Assembly (NCBI GenBank): GCA_023442215.1
Contig: JAEZMP010000455.1
Location: forward strand, 1-7,707
DNA length: 7,707 bases
DNA from: Pseudomonadota bacterium
Lineage (GTDB): Bacteria; Pseudomonadota; Alphaproteobacteria; Rhizobiales; Segnochrobactraceae
Direction of reading: 5' to 3'
Shown here piece by piece: positions 1-6,368 of the stretch. Within the stretch, counting starts at the first letter, position 1. Each line of letters starts with the position of its first letter. The notes beneath the pieces were generated by a model. It saw only the letters and a list, made by a program, of their open reading frames with translations. It was not told the origin of the DNA and ran no database searches. Made by a program: the position numbers and the translations under genes.

Positions 1-1
1 C

Positions 2-2137
2 CAGACCCGCGAGAAGATGGAGAACTTCCGTGGCTTCAAGGGCGTGCAGTCCTATCCCTCGCGCACCAAGGACGTCGACGACGTGGATTTCTCCACCGGC
101 TCGGTCGGGCTCGGCGTGGCGCAGACGCTGTTCGCGGCGCTGGTGCAGGACTATGTGCAGGCCAAGGGCTGGAAGCCCGACATGCCGGCCGGCAAGATGG
201 TGGCGCTCGTCGGCGATGCCGAGATGGACGAAGGCAACATCTTCGAGGCGCTGCTGGAAGGCTGGAAGCACGGCCTGCGCAACACCTGGTGGGTGGTCGA
301 CTATAACCGCCAGAGCCTCGATGCCGTGGTGCGCGAGGGGCTTTGGGCGCGCTTCGAGGCGATCTTCCGCAATTTCGGCTGGGACGTGGTCCTCATCAAG
401 CACGGCAAGCGCCAGCAGGCGGCATTCGCCGAGCCGGGAGGCGACAGGCTGCGCGAGTGGATCGACGCCTGCCCGAACCAGCTCTATTCGGCGCTGACCT
501 TCCAGGGCGGTGCCGCCTGGCGCAAACGGCTGATGGACGATCTCGGCGACCAGGGGCCGGTCTCGGCGCTGATCGGCCGGCGGAGCGATGCCGAACTCGC
601 CGCGCTGATGGGCAATCTCGGCGGCCACGACCTGCCCTCGCTGATCGAGGCCTTCGAGGCGGCGCGCGGGCACGACCGCCCGGTGTGCTTCATCGCCTAC
701 ACGATCAAGGGCTTCGGCCTGCCGCTCGCCGGCCACAAGGACAACCACGCCGGCCTGATGACGCCGGCACAGGTGGAAGGCCTGCGCGCGGCGATGAACG
801 TGCGGCCGGGCCACGAATGGGACAAGTTCGAAGGGCTCGACCTCGACGGGGCCGCCGTGCAGGCGTTCCTCGACACCGTCCCGTTCGCGCGCCGCGGCCG
901 GCGCCGGTTCACGGCCCCGGAGATCGCGGTGCCGGGGACGCTCGCAGTCGCAGCCCAGCCTTCGATGTCGACCCAGCAGGGCTTCGGCCTCGTGATGCAC
1001 GAGATCGGCAAGTCCGGCACCGCGCTCGCCGATCGGATCGTCACCACCTCGCCGGACGTGACGGTCTCGACCAATCTCGGCGCCTGGGTCAACCGCCGCG
1101 GGCTGTTCGCGAAGGAGGCGATGGCGGACCTGTTCAAGGCCGAGCGGATTCCCTCCACCTACAATTGGGAGTTCTCGCCGAAGGGCCAGCACATGGAGCT
1201 CGGCATTGCCGAGAACAACCTCTTCATCATGCTGTCGGCGCTCGGGCTCTCGCATTCGATCTTCGGCGAGCGGCTATTGCCGGTCGGGACGCTGTACGAC
1301 CCGTTCATCGGGCGTGGCCTCGATGCGCTGAACTATGCCTGCTACCAGGATGCGCGCTTCCTGCTGGTCGCGACGCCCTCGGGCGTGACGCTCGCGCCGG
1401 AAGGCGGCGCGCACCAGTCGATCGCGACGCCGCTGATCGGCATGGCGCAGGACGGCCTCGCGAGCTTCGAACCGGCCTTCGTCGACGAGCTGGCGGTGAT
1501 GATGCGCTGGGCCTTCGCCTACATGCAGCGCTCCGGCGAGGGCGAGCCGGACCGCACGACGTGGTTGCGCGACACCACCGGCGGTTCCGTCTATCTGCGG
1601 CTCTCGACCCGCAGCCTGGAACAGCCGCGGCGGGAGATCACGCCGCAGCTTGCGGAGGACATCGTCAACGGCGGCTACTGGATGCGCCGGCCCGGACCGA
1701 ATGCGCAGGTCATCGTCGCCTATACCGGCGCGGTCGCACCGGAAGCGATCGAGGCGGTCGGCATGATGGGCGAGGACCGCCGCGACATCGGGCTTCTCGC
1801 CATCACCTCGGCCGACCGCCTCAATGCCGGCTGGACGGCGGCGCAGCGCGCCCGCGAAGGTGGTATCGCCCACGCGGCGAGCCACGTGGAACGGCTGCTC
1901 GACGGCGTTCCCTCCCACGGCGGGATCGTCACGGTGATCGACGGCCATCCGGCGACACTGGCGTGGCTCGGATCGGTTCACGGACATCGTACCCGCTCGC
2001 TCGGCGTCGAGCATTTCGGCCAGACGGGTTCGATCGCGGACCTCTATCGCCACAACGGCATCGACGCCCGCAGCATCGCCGCGAGCGCCGAAGCGCTGAC
2101 GCCGGGCCGGCCGATCCGCACCCTGCGGGCGGTGTGA
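2..2137 (+). CDS. AceE-like E1 / transketolase-family protein, ThDP-dependent (5' partial)
   Basis: The frame is open to the left edge, so the N-terminus is missing; 711 residues plus TGA are visible. Residue numbers count from the in-frame Met at 17, which is internal and not the start. The fold resembles homodimeric pyruvate dehydrogenase E1. STGSVGLG (26-33) sits where AceE has its SMGLGP segment. GDAEMDEG (66-73) followed by VVDYNRQSLD (93-102) is the ThDP/Mg site. IAYTIKGFG (226-234) is the AceE-type AKTIKGYG strand. The pyrimidine-binding domain starts near 315 and contains ELGIAENN (394-401), with E399 the likely cofactor-activating glutamate. TPSGVTLAPEGGAHQ (453-467) aligns with the AceE loop GTSGRTTLNGEGLQH. 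The C-terminal transketolase domain ends with GVEHFGQTGSIADL (663-676). The usual GDG is GDA here. Alphaproteobacterial PDH normally uses a PdhA/PdhB E1, so this is probably a paralogue whose 2-oxoacid or ketose substrate is unknown. No E2 or E3 gene is visible beside it. Confidence 0.82.
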   Translation, partial: QTREKMENFRGFKGVQSYPSRTKDVDDVDFSTGSVGLGVAQTLFAALVQDYVQAKGWKPDMPAGKMVALVGDAEMDEGNIFEALLEGWKHGLRNTWWVVDYNRQSLDAVVREGLWARFEAIFRNFGWDVVLIKHGKRQQAAFAEPGGDRLREWIDACPNQLYSALTFQGGAAWRKRLMDDLGDQGPVSALIGRRSDAELAALMGNLGGHDLPSLIEAFEAARGHDRPVCFIAYTIKGFGLPLAGHKDNHAGLMTPAQVEGLRAAMNVRPGHEWDKFEGLDLDGAAVQAFLDTVPFARRGRRRFTAPEIAVPGTLAVAAQPSMSTQQGFGLVMHEIGKSGTALADRIVTTSPDVTVSTNLGAWVNRRGLFAKEAMADLFKAERIPSTYNWEFSPKGQHMELGIAENNLFIMLSALGLSHSIFGERLLPVGTLYDPFIGRGLDALNYACYQDARFLLVATPSGVTLAPEGGAHQSIATPLIGMAQDGLASFEPAFVDELAVMMRWAFAYMQRSGEGEPDRTTWLRDTTGGSVYLRLSTRSLEQPRREITPQLAEDIVNGGYWMRRPGPNAQVIVAYTGAVAPEAIEAVGMMGEDRRDIGLLAITSADRLNAGWTAAQRAREGGIAHAASHVERLLDGVPSHGGIVTVIDGHPATLAWLGSVHGHRTRSLGVEHFGQTGSIADLYRHNGIDARSIAASAEALTPGRPIRTLRAV

Positions 2138-2164
2138 CGGACGGGCCGGGATCCGCCAAGGGAG

Positions 2165-2193
2165 GACGGCGCGCCATGGGAGGGCGTGCCGTC
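2165..2193. terminator. Hairpin between convergent genes, possible terminator
   Basis: An 11-bp stem (2165-2175 with 2183-2193, one G.T pair) closes a 7-nt loop. It lies 28 nt after the stop of the E1-like gene and between two convergent genes. No T-tract follows, so it is not a canonical intrinsic terminator. Its position and GC-rich stem suit a transcript end on either strand. Confidence 0.4.
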
Positions 2194-2251
2194 GACGAGC
2201 CGGCGGCCGCGAGCCGGGACCCGACCGCGTGCCGCAAGGTTGCTGGCCGAA

Positions 2252-2267
2252 TGATCCGATCGGATCA
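2252..2267. repeat. Perfect 16-bp palindrome over a stop codon
   Basis: TGATCCGATCGGATCA is its own reverse complement. Its right-hand three bases are the stop codon (TGA on the minus strand) of the DUF899 gene. It could fold as a small 3'-end hairpin or be a protein-binding site. Its place between convergent genes argues against a promoter operator. Confidence 0.6.
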
Positions 2268-2963
2268 GAAGGCGTTCTCGTATTCGTCGTGCAGGCGCAC
2301 CCAGCTCATGGTCCCCGCCTCGTTGCGGCCCTTCGGGGCGAGATCGAGCCAGTTGAAGGCACCGATCAGCAGTTCCGCGCCGCGATGGTAGGTCGAGTAG
2401 GTGTGGAATACCGCGCCATCGTCGTCCCGCGCGAAGATGCTGACACCGAACATGTCCGTGCTCCTGCGGATCGGCGTGCCGTAATTGTAGATCGCCTGAC
2501 CGGCGGCGATGTCCTCGGGCGTGAAGGACACGCCGAAGTCGAAGTTGAAGTCGCTTCCCTCGGAGGACACCCACGGGAAGCCCCAGCCCATCCGGGCGCG
2601 GACGGCTTCGATCCGCGCCAGCGGCACGCGCGAGACCGCGGCGAACGACAGGTCGGCCTGCTCGAAATGCTGCCGCGCGGCGTCGACGTGGTCGGAGATG
2701 AACGAGCAGCCCGGGCAGATGTGATCCGAGCCGGGGGTCAGCATGAAGTGATAGATCGCAAGCTGGCTGTGATCGCCGAAGAGGTCCGCGAGGCTGCGCG
2801 GGCCTTCGGGACTGGTGAATACATAGGATTTTTCGACGCGCGTCCACGGCAGGTTCCGGCGCTCGGCACGCAGGGCGTCGAGCTCGTGCGTCAGGGCCCG
2901 CTCGCGCGCGAGCAGCGCCTTGCGGGCATCGATCCAGTCTTCACGGGAGACGATCTGGTTCAT
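2265..2963 (-). CDS. DUF899 family thioredoxin-like protein
   Basis: This is a 232-residue protein of the DUF899 family (PF05988), which has a thioredoxin-like fold and no reaction that I know to be established. The helical N-terminus (REDWIDARKALLARERALTH) is typical of the family. LAIYHFML (68-75) is the central strand, followed by CPGC at 83-86 in the thioredoxin-like position, with SFISDHVD after it. Other family signatures are MGWGFPWVSS (125-134), FHTYSTYHRG (186-195) and LDLAPKGRNE (206-215). Length is normal and the gene looks intact. The ATG at 2961-2963 is supported by an AAGGA-type ribosome site at 2972-2976, 8 nt upstream and inside the preceding gene. It is the second gene of a two-gene unit with the small membrane protein. 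The CPGC pair suggests a redox or peroxidase-like role, but that is inference. The family call is secure; the function is not. Confidence 0.92.
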   Translation of the reverse strand: MNQIVSREDWIDARKALLARERALTHELDALRAERRNLPWTRVEKSYVFTSPEGPRSLADLFGDHSQLAIYHFMLTPGSDHICPGCSFISDHVDAARQHFEQADLSFAAVSRVPLARIEAVRARMGWGFPWVSSEGSDFNFDFGVSFTPEDIAAGQAIYNYGTPIRRSTDMFGVSIFARDDDGAVFHTYSTYHRGAELLIGAFNWLDLAPKGRNEAGTMSWVRLHDEYENAF

Positions 2964-3252
2964 GGTCGTTTTCCTTCCGGTTTGGAGATGCGCCGTTGCG
3001 ACTGAAGCGGGTCGCGAGCTTCAGCCACGGCGGCAGGTGAAACAGGCTCATCAGCAGGTACATCGCGGCCATGCCGTCGAGGGGCAGAACGCCCTGCCCC
3101 ACGGTGCAGAACGGGGCGGGAGAGGCCTCGCCCGCAGCGATACCGGCCATGGCCGCGAAGACCGGCGACGCCGCGAGCGCGAGCCAGCCGGACAGATGGC
3201 CGGTCGATCCCTGCTCCCGCCGTTCCGCGCCCTCTGCCGGGACCGTTGTCAT
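2941..3252 (-). CDS. Small two-helix membrane protein upstream of the DUF899 gene
   Basis: This is a 103-residue protein of no assigned function. Two hydrophobic stretches are visible: about 22-40 (GWLALAASPVFAAMAGIAA) and about 58-73 (LDGMAAMYLLMSLFHL), followed by PPWLKL. A single Cys (49) lies in the loop between them. The pattern GGMxxMYLLMSxFHxxPWLKL is one I associate with short hypothetical proteins beside DUF899 genes; this is recollection, not a search. The ATG at 3250-3252 has a strong ribosome site, GGGAGG at 3259-3264, 6 nt upstream. The charged C-terminal tail is encoded by the 23 nt that overlap the DUF899 start, so the two genes are very likely co-transcribed and translationally coupled. 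The gene diverges from the regulator at 3357, with about 104 nt between them. Confidence 0.72.
   Translation of the reverse strand: MTTVPAEGAERREQGSTGHLSGWLALAASPVFAAMAGIAAGEASPAPFCTVGQGVLPLDGMAAMYLLMSLFHLPPWLKLATRFSRNGASPNRKENDHEPDRLP
2972..2978 (-). promoter_or_regulatory. Ribosome binding site of the DUF899 gene inside the upstream CDS
   Basis: On the minus strand GGAAGGA precedes the DUF899 ATG with about 8 nt spacing. It lies within the last codons of the small membrane protein gene, whose stop is 23 nt into the DUF899 gene. This fits translational coupling of the pair. Confidence 0.65.
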
Positions 3253-3356
3253 TTGCCGCCTCCCGTTCGATTGTCGACGTGCCGCGCTGCGGCCGGTAAG
3301 TGAACCCTAGGCGAGCGAGGCGACCGGACGGGAGTGACAACCGTGACGGGATTCCT
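3253..3356. promoter_or_regulatory. Divergent intergenic region (presumed back-to-back promoters)
   Basis: These 104 nt separate the start of the minus-strand membrane protein/DUF899 unit from the plus-strand regulator, so promoters for both directions should lie here. Visible elements are a small inverted repeat (GCCGC at 3281-3285, GCGGC at 3289-3293, 3-nt spacer) and a direct repeat GTGAC at 3334-3338 and 3343-3347. I could not identify convincing -35/-10 boxes on either strand. Confidence 0.5.
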
Positions 3357-4577
3357 ATGGACGCGCTGATGGCACAGGCGGCCCGCGCGCTCGCAGCCGG
3401 CGACCCGTTCGCGGCGCTGAAGCGGATCGCCCTGCGGGAAGAGCCGGAGGCGCTCGCGCTGCGCGGCATCGCCATGGCCCAACTCGGCGACCTCGCGCGG
3501 GCGAAGGCACTGCTGCGGCGTGCGGCGCAGGCGTTCGGCCCTTCCGTACCGCTCGGGCGGGCGCGTTGCCGCCTCGCCGAAGCGGAGATCGCCCTCGTCT
3601 CCCGCGACCTCTCCAACCCGGCCGTGTCGCTCCCCGCCGCGCAGGCGGCACTCGCGGCATGCGGCGACAGGGCCAATGCGGCCCATGCCGGCTATCTGGA
3701 GGCACGGCGGCTGCTTCTGGTCGGCCGGCTCGATGCGGCGGACGCCGCGCTGGCCGCCCTTGATGCCGCGGCGCTGCCCCGGGCCTCGCGGCCGGGCTAC
3801 TGGCTGGTGGCCGCGGGCATCGCGATGCGGCGCATCAGGGCGGAGCCGGCGCGAACGGCGCTCGACCAGGCAAGGGATGCCGCCACCACGGCGCGCATTC
3901 CGGCCCTGGAGGCAGAGGTGGAACGGGCACGGCAGATGCTCGACGCGCCCGCCGCCCGGCTGATCTCGCGCGATGGCGAATGCGACCTGCGGCTTGCGGA
4001 TGTGGAGGACCTGCTCGCGTCTGATGCGCTCGTGATCGATGCCTGCCGGGGTGTCGTGCGGCGGCAGGCGTCCGCCGTCTCACTCGCCGGCCGGCCGGTT
4101 CTGTTCGCGCTTGTCCGGGCACTCGCCGAGCAATGGCCGGGCGACGTCTCGCGGGAGGCGCTCGTCGCACGCGCCTTTCGGGCCCGGGAGGCGGACGAAT
4201 CGCACCGCGCGCGGCTGCGCGTGGAGATGGGCCGGCTGCGCAAGGCGCTCGCGCCGCTCGGCCTGCCGAGCGCCACCCGACGCGGCTTCATGCTGAGGCC
4301 GCACGATGCCGGAACGGTCGCGGTCATCGCGCCACCGGTGGAAGGAGACCACGGCGCCGTGCTGGCGCTTCTCGCCGACGGCGAGGCGTGGTCGAGCTCC
4401 GCGCTGGCGCTAGCGCTCGACATCAGCCCCCGAACCGTTCAACGCGCGCTCGAGGCGCTCGCCGGAGCCGGCAAGGCCCAGTCGTTCGGCCGGGGGCGCA
4501 CCTGCCGGTGGACGATGGCGACCGTGCCGGGTTTCCCGACAAGCATGTTACTCTCGGCACCGCTGGCAGATGGATAA
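3357..4577 (+). CDS. Regulator: helical/TPR-like N-terminus, OmpR-like winged helix, second C-terminal HTH
   Basis: This is a 406-residue protein, probably a DNA-binding regulator. Residues about 1-200 are Ala/Leu-rich helical pairs such as LALRGIAMAQLGDLARAKALL (33-53), resembling TPR-type solenoids. Residues about 244-314 look like an OmpR/PhoB-type winged helix: RPVLFALVRALAEQWPGDVS, then ESHRARLRVEMGRLRKAL as the recognition-helix region, then RRGFMLRP as the wing. Residues about 333-385 form a second HTH (AWSSSALALALDISPRTVQ, then ALEALAGAGKAQSFGRGRTCRW), reminiscent of MarR/IclR-type winged helices. There is no phosphoacceptor receiver domain. The ATG at 3357 is preferred; a GTG at 3300 would add 19 residues but lacks a ribosome site and the added residues are Arg-rich. 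The ribosome site at 3357 is itself weak (GGGA at 3348-3351). The gene diverges from the DUF899 unit and precedes the propeller gene, so it probably regulates one or both. Confidence 0.8.
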   Translation: MDALMAQAARALAAGDPFAALKRIALREEPEALALRGIAMAQLGDLARAKALLRRAAQAFGPSVPLGRARCRLAEAEIALVSRDLSNPAVSLPAAQAALAACGDRANAAHAGYLEARRLLLVGRLDAADAALAALDAAALPRASRPGYWLVAAGIAMRRIRAEPARTALDQARDAATTARIPALEAEVERARQMLDAPAARLISRDGECDLRLADVEDLLASDALVIDACRGVVRRQASAVSLAGRPVLFALVRALAEQWPGDVSREALVARAFRAREADESHRARLRVEMGRLRKALAPLGLPSATRRGFMLRPHDAGTVAVIAPPVEGDHGAVLALLADGEAWSSSALALALDISPRTVQRALEALAGAGKAQSFGRGRTCRWTMATVPGFPTSMLLSAPLADG

Positions 4578-4768
4578 AGCATGCCCGGGCGAGCGCACCG
4601 CTCGGTGTGCGGACCCAGGCCACTGCGCAAAGAAGCCCCGGTGCGGCAGCTTCAGGCTGGAGCGCCTATCCCCGTCGATCTGGTGACTCCATCCGATCCG
4701 GGAGGCGCTGGCCTCCGCCCTCGGATCGGGCCGATCCCGGAAGAGGTGGCGACGGAGGGCACGCCGAG
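4578..4768 (+). promoter_or_regulatory. Leader region with mutually exclusive hairpins before the propeller gene
   Basis: This 191-nt gap has no coding signal. A small perfect hairpin (CGAGCG at 4590-4595, CGCTCG at 4599-4604) follows the regulator stop. Further on, CCGATCCGGGAGGC (4693-4706) pairs with GCCTCC (4711-4716) and, across a 5-nt bulge, with CGGATCGG (4722-4729), giving 14 bp. GGATCGG (4723-4729) can instead pair with CCGATCC (4731-4737). CCTCCG (4712-4717) can also pair with CGGAGG (4753-4758), which contains the ribosome site of the next gene. The layout suits attenuation or translational control, but no regulation has been shown. Confidence 0.45.
4754..4759 (+). promoter_or_regulatory. 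Ribosome binding site deciding the propeller start
   Basis: GGAGGG lies 9 nt before the ATG at 4769. The next in-frame ATG (4814) has only a weak GGGA at 4802-4805. This supports the longer protein. Confidence 0.65.
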
Positions 4769-5485
4769 ATGCCGACCGAAGACCAGCGGACCGCAGACAT
4801 CGGGAACCTGACGATGGACGAGCGCGAAGAGGCAGACGGACTGGCGGGCGAAGCGGAAATTCTTCGCGAGTACGGCCCTTTCCCGGGCATCGACAGCGTA
4901 CACGGCGTCAGCTTCGACGGCAGGCACGTCTGGTTCGCCTCCGGCGACAGGCTGAACGCGCTCGATCCCGGCACCGGGGAAATCGCCGGAGCCGTGGATA
5001 TCGCGGCCGATGCCGGCACTGCATTCGACGGCAGGCACCTGTTCCAGATCGCGGATGCCGTGATCCGGAAGATCGATCCCGAAACCGGCGCCGTGGTGAA
5101 GACCATTCCGGCGCCGGGCAACGGCATGGCTTCGGGCCTGGCGTGGGCGGAGGGAACGCTCTGGGTCGGGCAATATCGCGACCGCACGATCTGCCAGATC
5201 GATCCCGATACCGGCGCCGTGCTGAGGACGATCCGCTCGGACCGCTTCGTGACGGGCGTGAGCTGGGTGGACGGCGAACTGTGGCATGGCACGTGGGAGG
5301 ACGAGGCGAGCGAAGTGCGCCGGATCAATCCGCAGAATGGTGCCGTGACCGCCCGCCTCGCCATGCCGGCAGGCCAGATCGTCTCGGGGCTGGAGTCCGA
5401 TGGTGGCGACCGGTTCTTCTGCGGGGGCGGCAACAGCGGAAAGATCAGGGTAATCGGCCGGCCGCGGGTGGGTGCACCAGAATGA
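4769..5485 (+). CDS. Small beta-propeller protein (Vgb / glutamine-cyclotransferase / YncE-like repeats)
   Basis: This is a 238-residue protein with no signal peptide or membrane segment, so probably cytoplasmic. After an acidic N-terminus and the entry motif REYGPFPGID (33-42) it shows about five blade-like repeats. Each has a D-G-x-x-L/V-W-F/V strand followed by I-D-P-x-T-G: DGRHVWFASG/LDPGTG (50-70), DGRHLFQIA/IDPETG (87-107), EGTLWVGQY/IDPDTG (128-149), DGELWHGTW/INPQNG (168-191) and DGGDRFFCGGG (211-221). The turn motifs recur every 37-42 residues. Such repeats occur in SMP-30, Vgb lyase and plant-type glutaminyl cyclase families; I cannot assign a reaction, and five or so blades in 238 residues is short for an enzyme of these families. 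The start at 4769 is chosen on its ribosome site; 4814 would remove 15 residues before the conserved part. It follows the regulator on the same strand and may be its co-transcribed partner or target. Confidence 0.83.
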   Translation: MPTEDQRTADIGNLTMDEREEADGLAGEAEILREYGPFPGIDSVHGVSFDGRHVWFASGDRLNALDPGTGEIAGAVDIAADAGTAFDGRHLFQIADAVIRKIDPETGAVVKTIPAPGNGMASGLAWAEGTLWVGQYRDRTICQIDPDTGAVLRTIRSDRFVTGVSWVDGELWHGTWEDEASEVRRINPQNGAVTARLAMPAGQIVSGLESDGGDRFFCGGGNSGKIRVIGRPRVGAPE

Positions 5486-5593
5486 ACCGCCCGGCATAAC
5501 ACCGTGCGACGGCGGCACGACGGGCCGGCTGGCGACTCACGCGCCGTACCTTCCCGCGCGGACAACCGTGTCCCGCCCTCGGTTGGGACTATG

Positions 5594-6088
5594 TCAGCCC
5601 CGCAGCCCGACGATGATGCCCGCCGCAAGCGCCGCAAGCGCCAGACCCACGGCGGTCGACGACTTCGCCGTACGCGCCGCATCGCTTTCCGCGACCTTCT
5701 CCGCCTTCTCGCGCACCGAGCGCCCGAGGTCGCTGGCAGCGGCGAACACCGCGTCGACGCCGGCCGATGCAGTCGGAGGCGGCGGGGGCGCGGGCCGTCG
5801 CGCCGTCACCACGAGAATCACGATCAGGCCGACGACGAGGGCGCCGCCACCGGTGGCCGCAGCAGCACCGGCGGGGCCAAGATGAGGTGTCGCGTAGATC
5901 GTGAGCGCCAGTAAAAGGAAGACGATGCCGATCGCGGCAAGCACGCCGCCCACGGCAATGCCGATGGCAAGCGTGATCGCGCGCCGCGCCGCCGCCTCGG
6001 CGCGCGCGCGTCCCAAGGCGATGATCGGCCCGACCGCGCGGTTCAATACTGCACCGAGCAGCTGCCCGATCATGCCCTGCTTCGTCAT
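5594..6088 (-). CDS. YqjE / phage-holin-superfamily-like inner membrane protein
   Basis: This 164-residue membrane protein has an amphipathic N-terminus (MIGQLLGAVLNRAVGPIIAL). A long hydrophobic segment spans about 37-66 and a second about 73-95, with a short Gly/Pro/Ala loop between them (HLGPAGAAAATGGG). A Pro run follows (99-105), then a soluble helical stretch (VDAVFAAASDLGRSVREKAEKV, 111-132) and a final hydrophobic segment at about 145-162. Two closely spaced helices after an amphipathic N-terminus, encoded downstream of a DUF883 gene, recall YqjE and the holin_3_6-type proteins. Despite that family name, nothing here suggests phage or lysis. The ATG at 6086-6088 has AGGGGA about 9 nt upstream. 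It is convergent with the propeller gene. Family assignment is moderate; a related rhizobial stress-induced membrane protein is the main alternative. Confidence 0.7.
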   Translation of the reverse strand: MTKQGMIGQLLGAVLNRAVGPIIALGRARAEAAARRAITLAIGIAVGGVLAAIGIVFLLLALTIYATPHLGPAGAAAATGGGALVVGLIVILVVTARRPAPPPPPTASAGVDAVFAAASDLGRSVREKAEKVAESDAARTAKSSTAVGLALAALAAGIIVGLRG

Positions 6089-6146
6089 GCCGATGATCCC
6101 CTATCCTGATGCGACGACGGGACATTCCGCCGAGGCGCCGCAGCCC

Positions 6147-6304
6147 TCAGATGAACCGCCCGGCCTTCGAAGCGATCTGGTTGGCCGGGACGAGGCTGGC
6201 GCTCCTCGATCCAGAGCGCCTGCCCGTATTCGCATAGTCCTGCAATGCCGCGGCCGAACCGCTCGAAGAGCTCCGGCACGCGTGCAGAACGATCCTGCAA
6301 CCAT
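6147..6304 (-). pseudogene. Possible decayed small gene between the DUF883 and YqjE-like genes
   Basis: On the minus strand, 6279-6202 reads VPELFERFGRGIAGLCEYGQ and then ALWIEE, which resembles the VPEL-starting amphipathic N-terminus of YqjE/holin_3_6 proteins. The next frame then reads SLVPANQIASKAGRFI (within 6215-6150) before a TGA at 6149-6147, resembling the LARAEISEKAGR-type continuation of that family. A single frameshift would join the two. A longer frame in this register (6366-6085) overlaps the YqjE-like start by ATGA, but it needs a TTG start and its third-position bias is weak. The resemblance is by eye only. It may instead be non-coding spacer. Confidence 0.3.
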
Positions 6305-6368
6305 CTCCGATGCGCCTCCTGCCGAACGCGGACTGTCCGGCAGGGGTGCATTGAAACGAGATGCAAGC

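Noticed and set aside
1274..2053. A 259-codon minus-strand frame opposite the E1-like gene
   Set aside because: Antisense shadow; its residues are typical of the complement of GC-biased codons and no ribosome site or domain is seen.
343..2391. A 682-codon plus-strand reading frame overlapping the E1-like gene
   Set aside because: Arg/Pro/Ala-rich composition without any family motif; it is a frame shadow of the E1-like gene in high-GC DNA.
2229..3005. A 258-codon plus-strand frame opposite the DUF899 gene
   Set aside because: The minus strand encodes an intact DUF899 protein with all family motifs; the plus frame has none.
4133..4768. Upstream extension of the propeller reading frame to 4133
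   Set aside because: The extension overlaps the regulator in another frame and is Arg/Gly-rich without motifs; a good ribosome site marks 4769 as the start.
5563..5585. Weak hairpin CAACCG/CGGTTG between the propeller and YqjE-like genes as a terminator
   Set aside because: Only 6 bp with an 11-nt loop and no T-tract; not enough to call a terminator.
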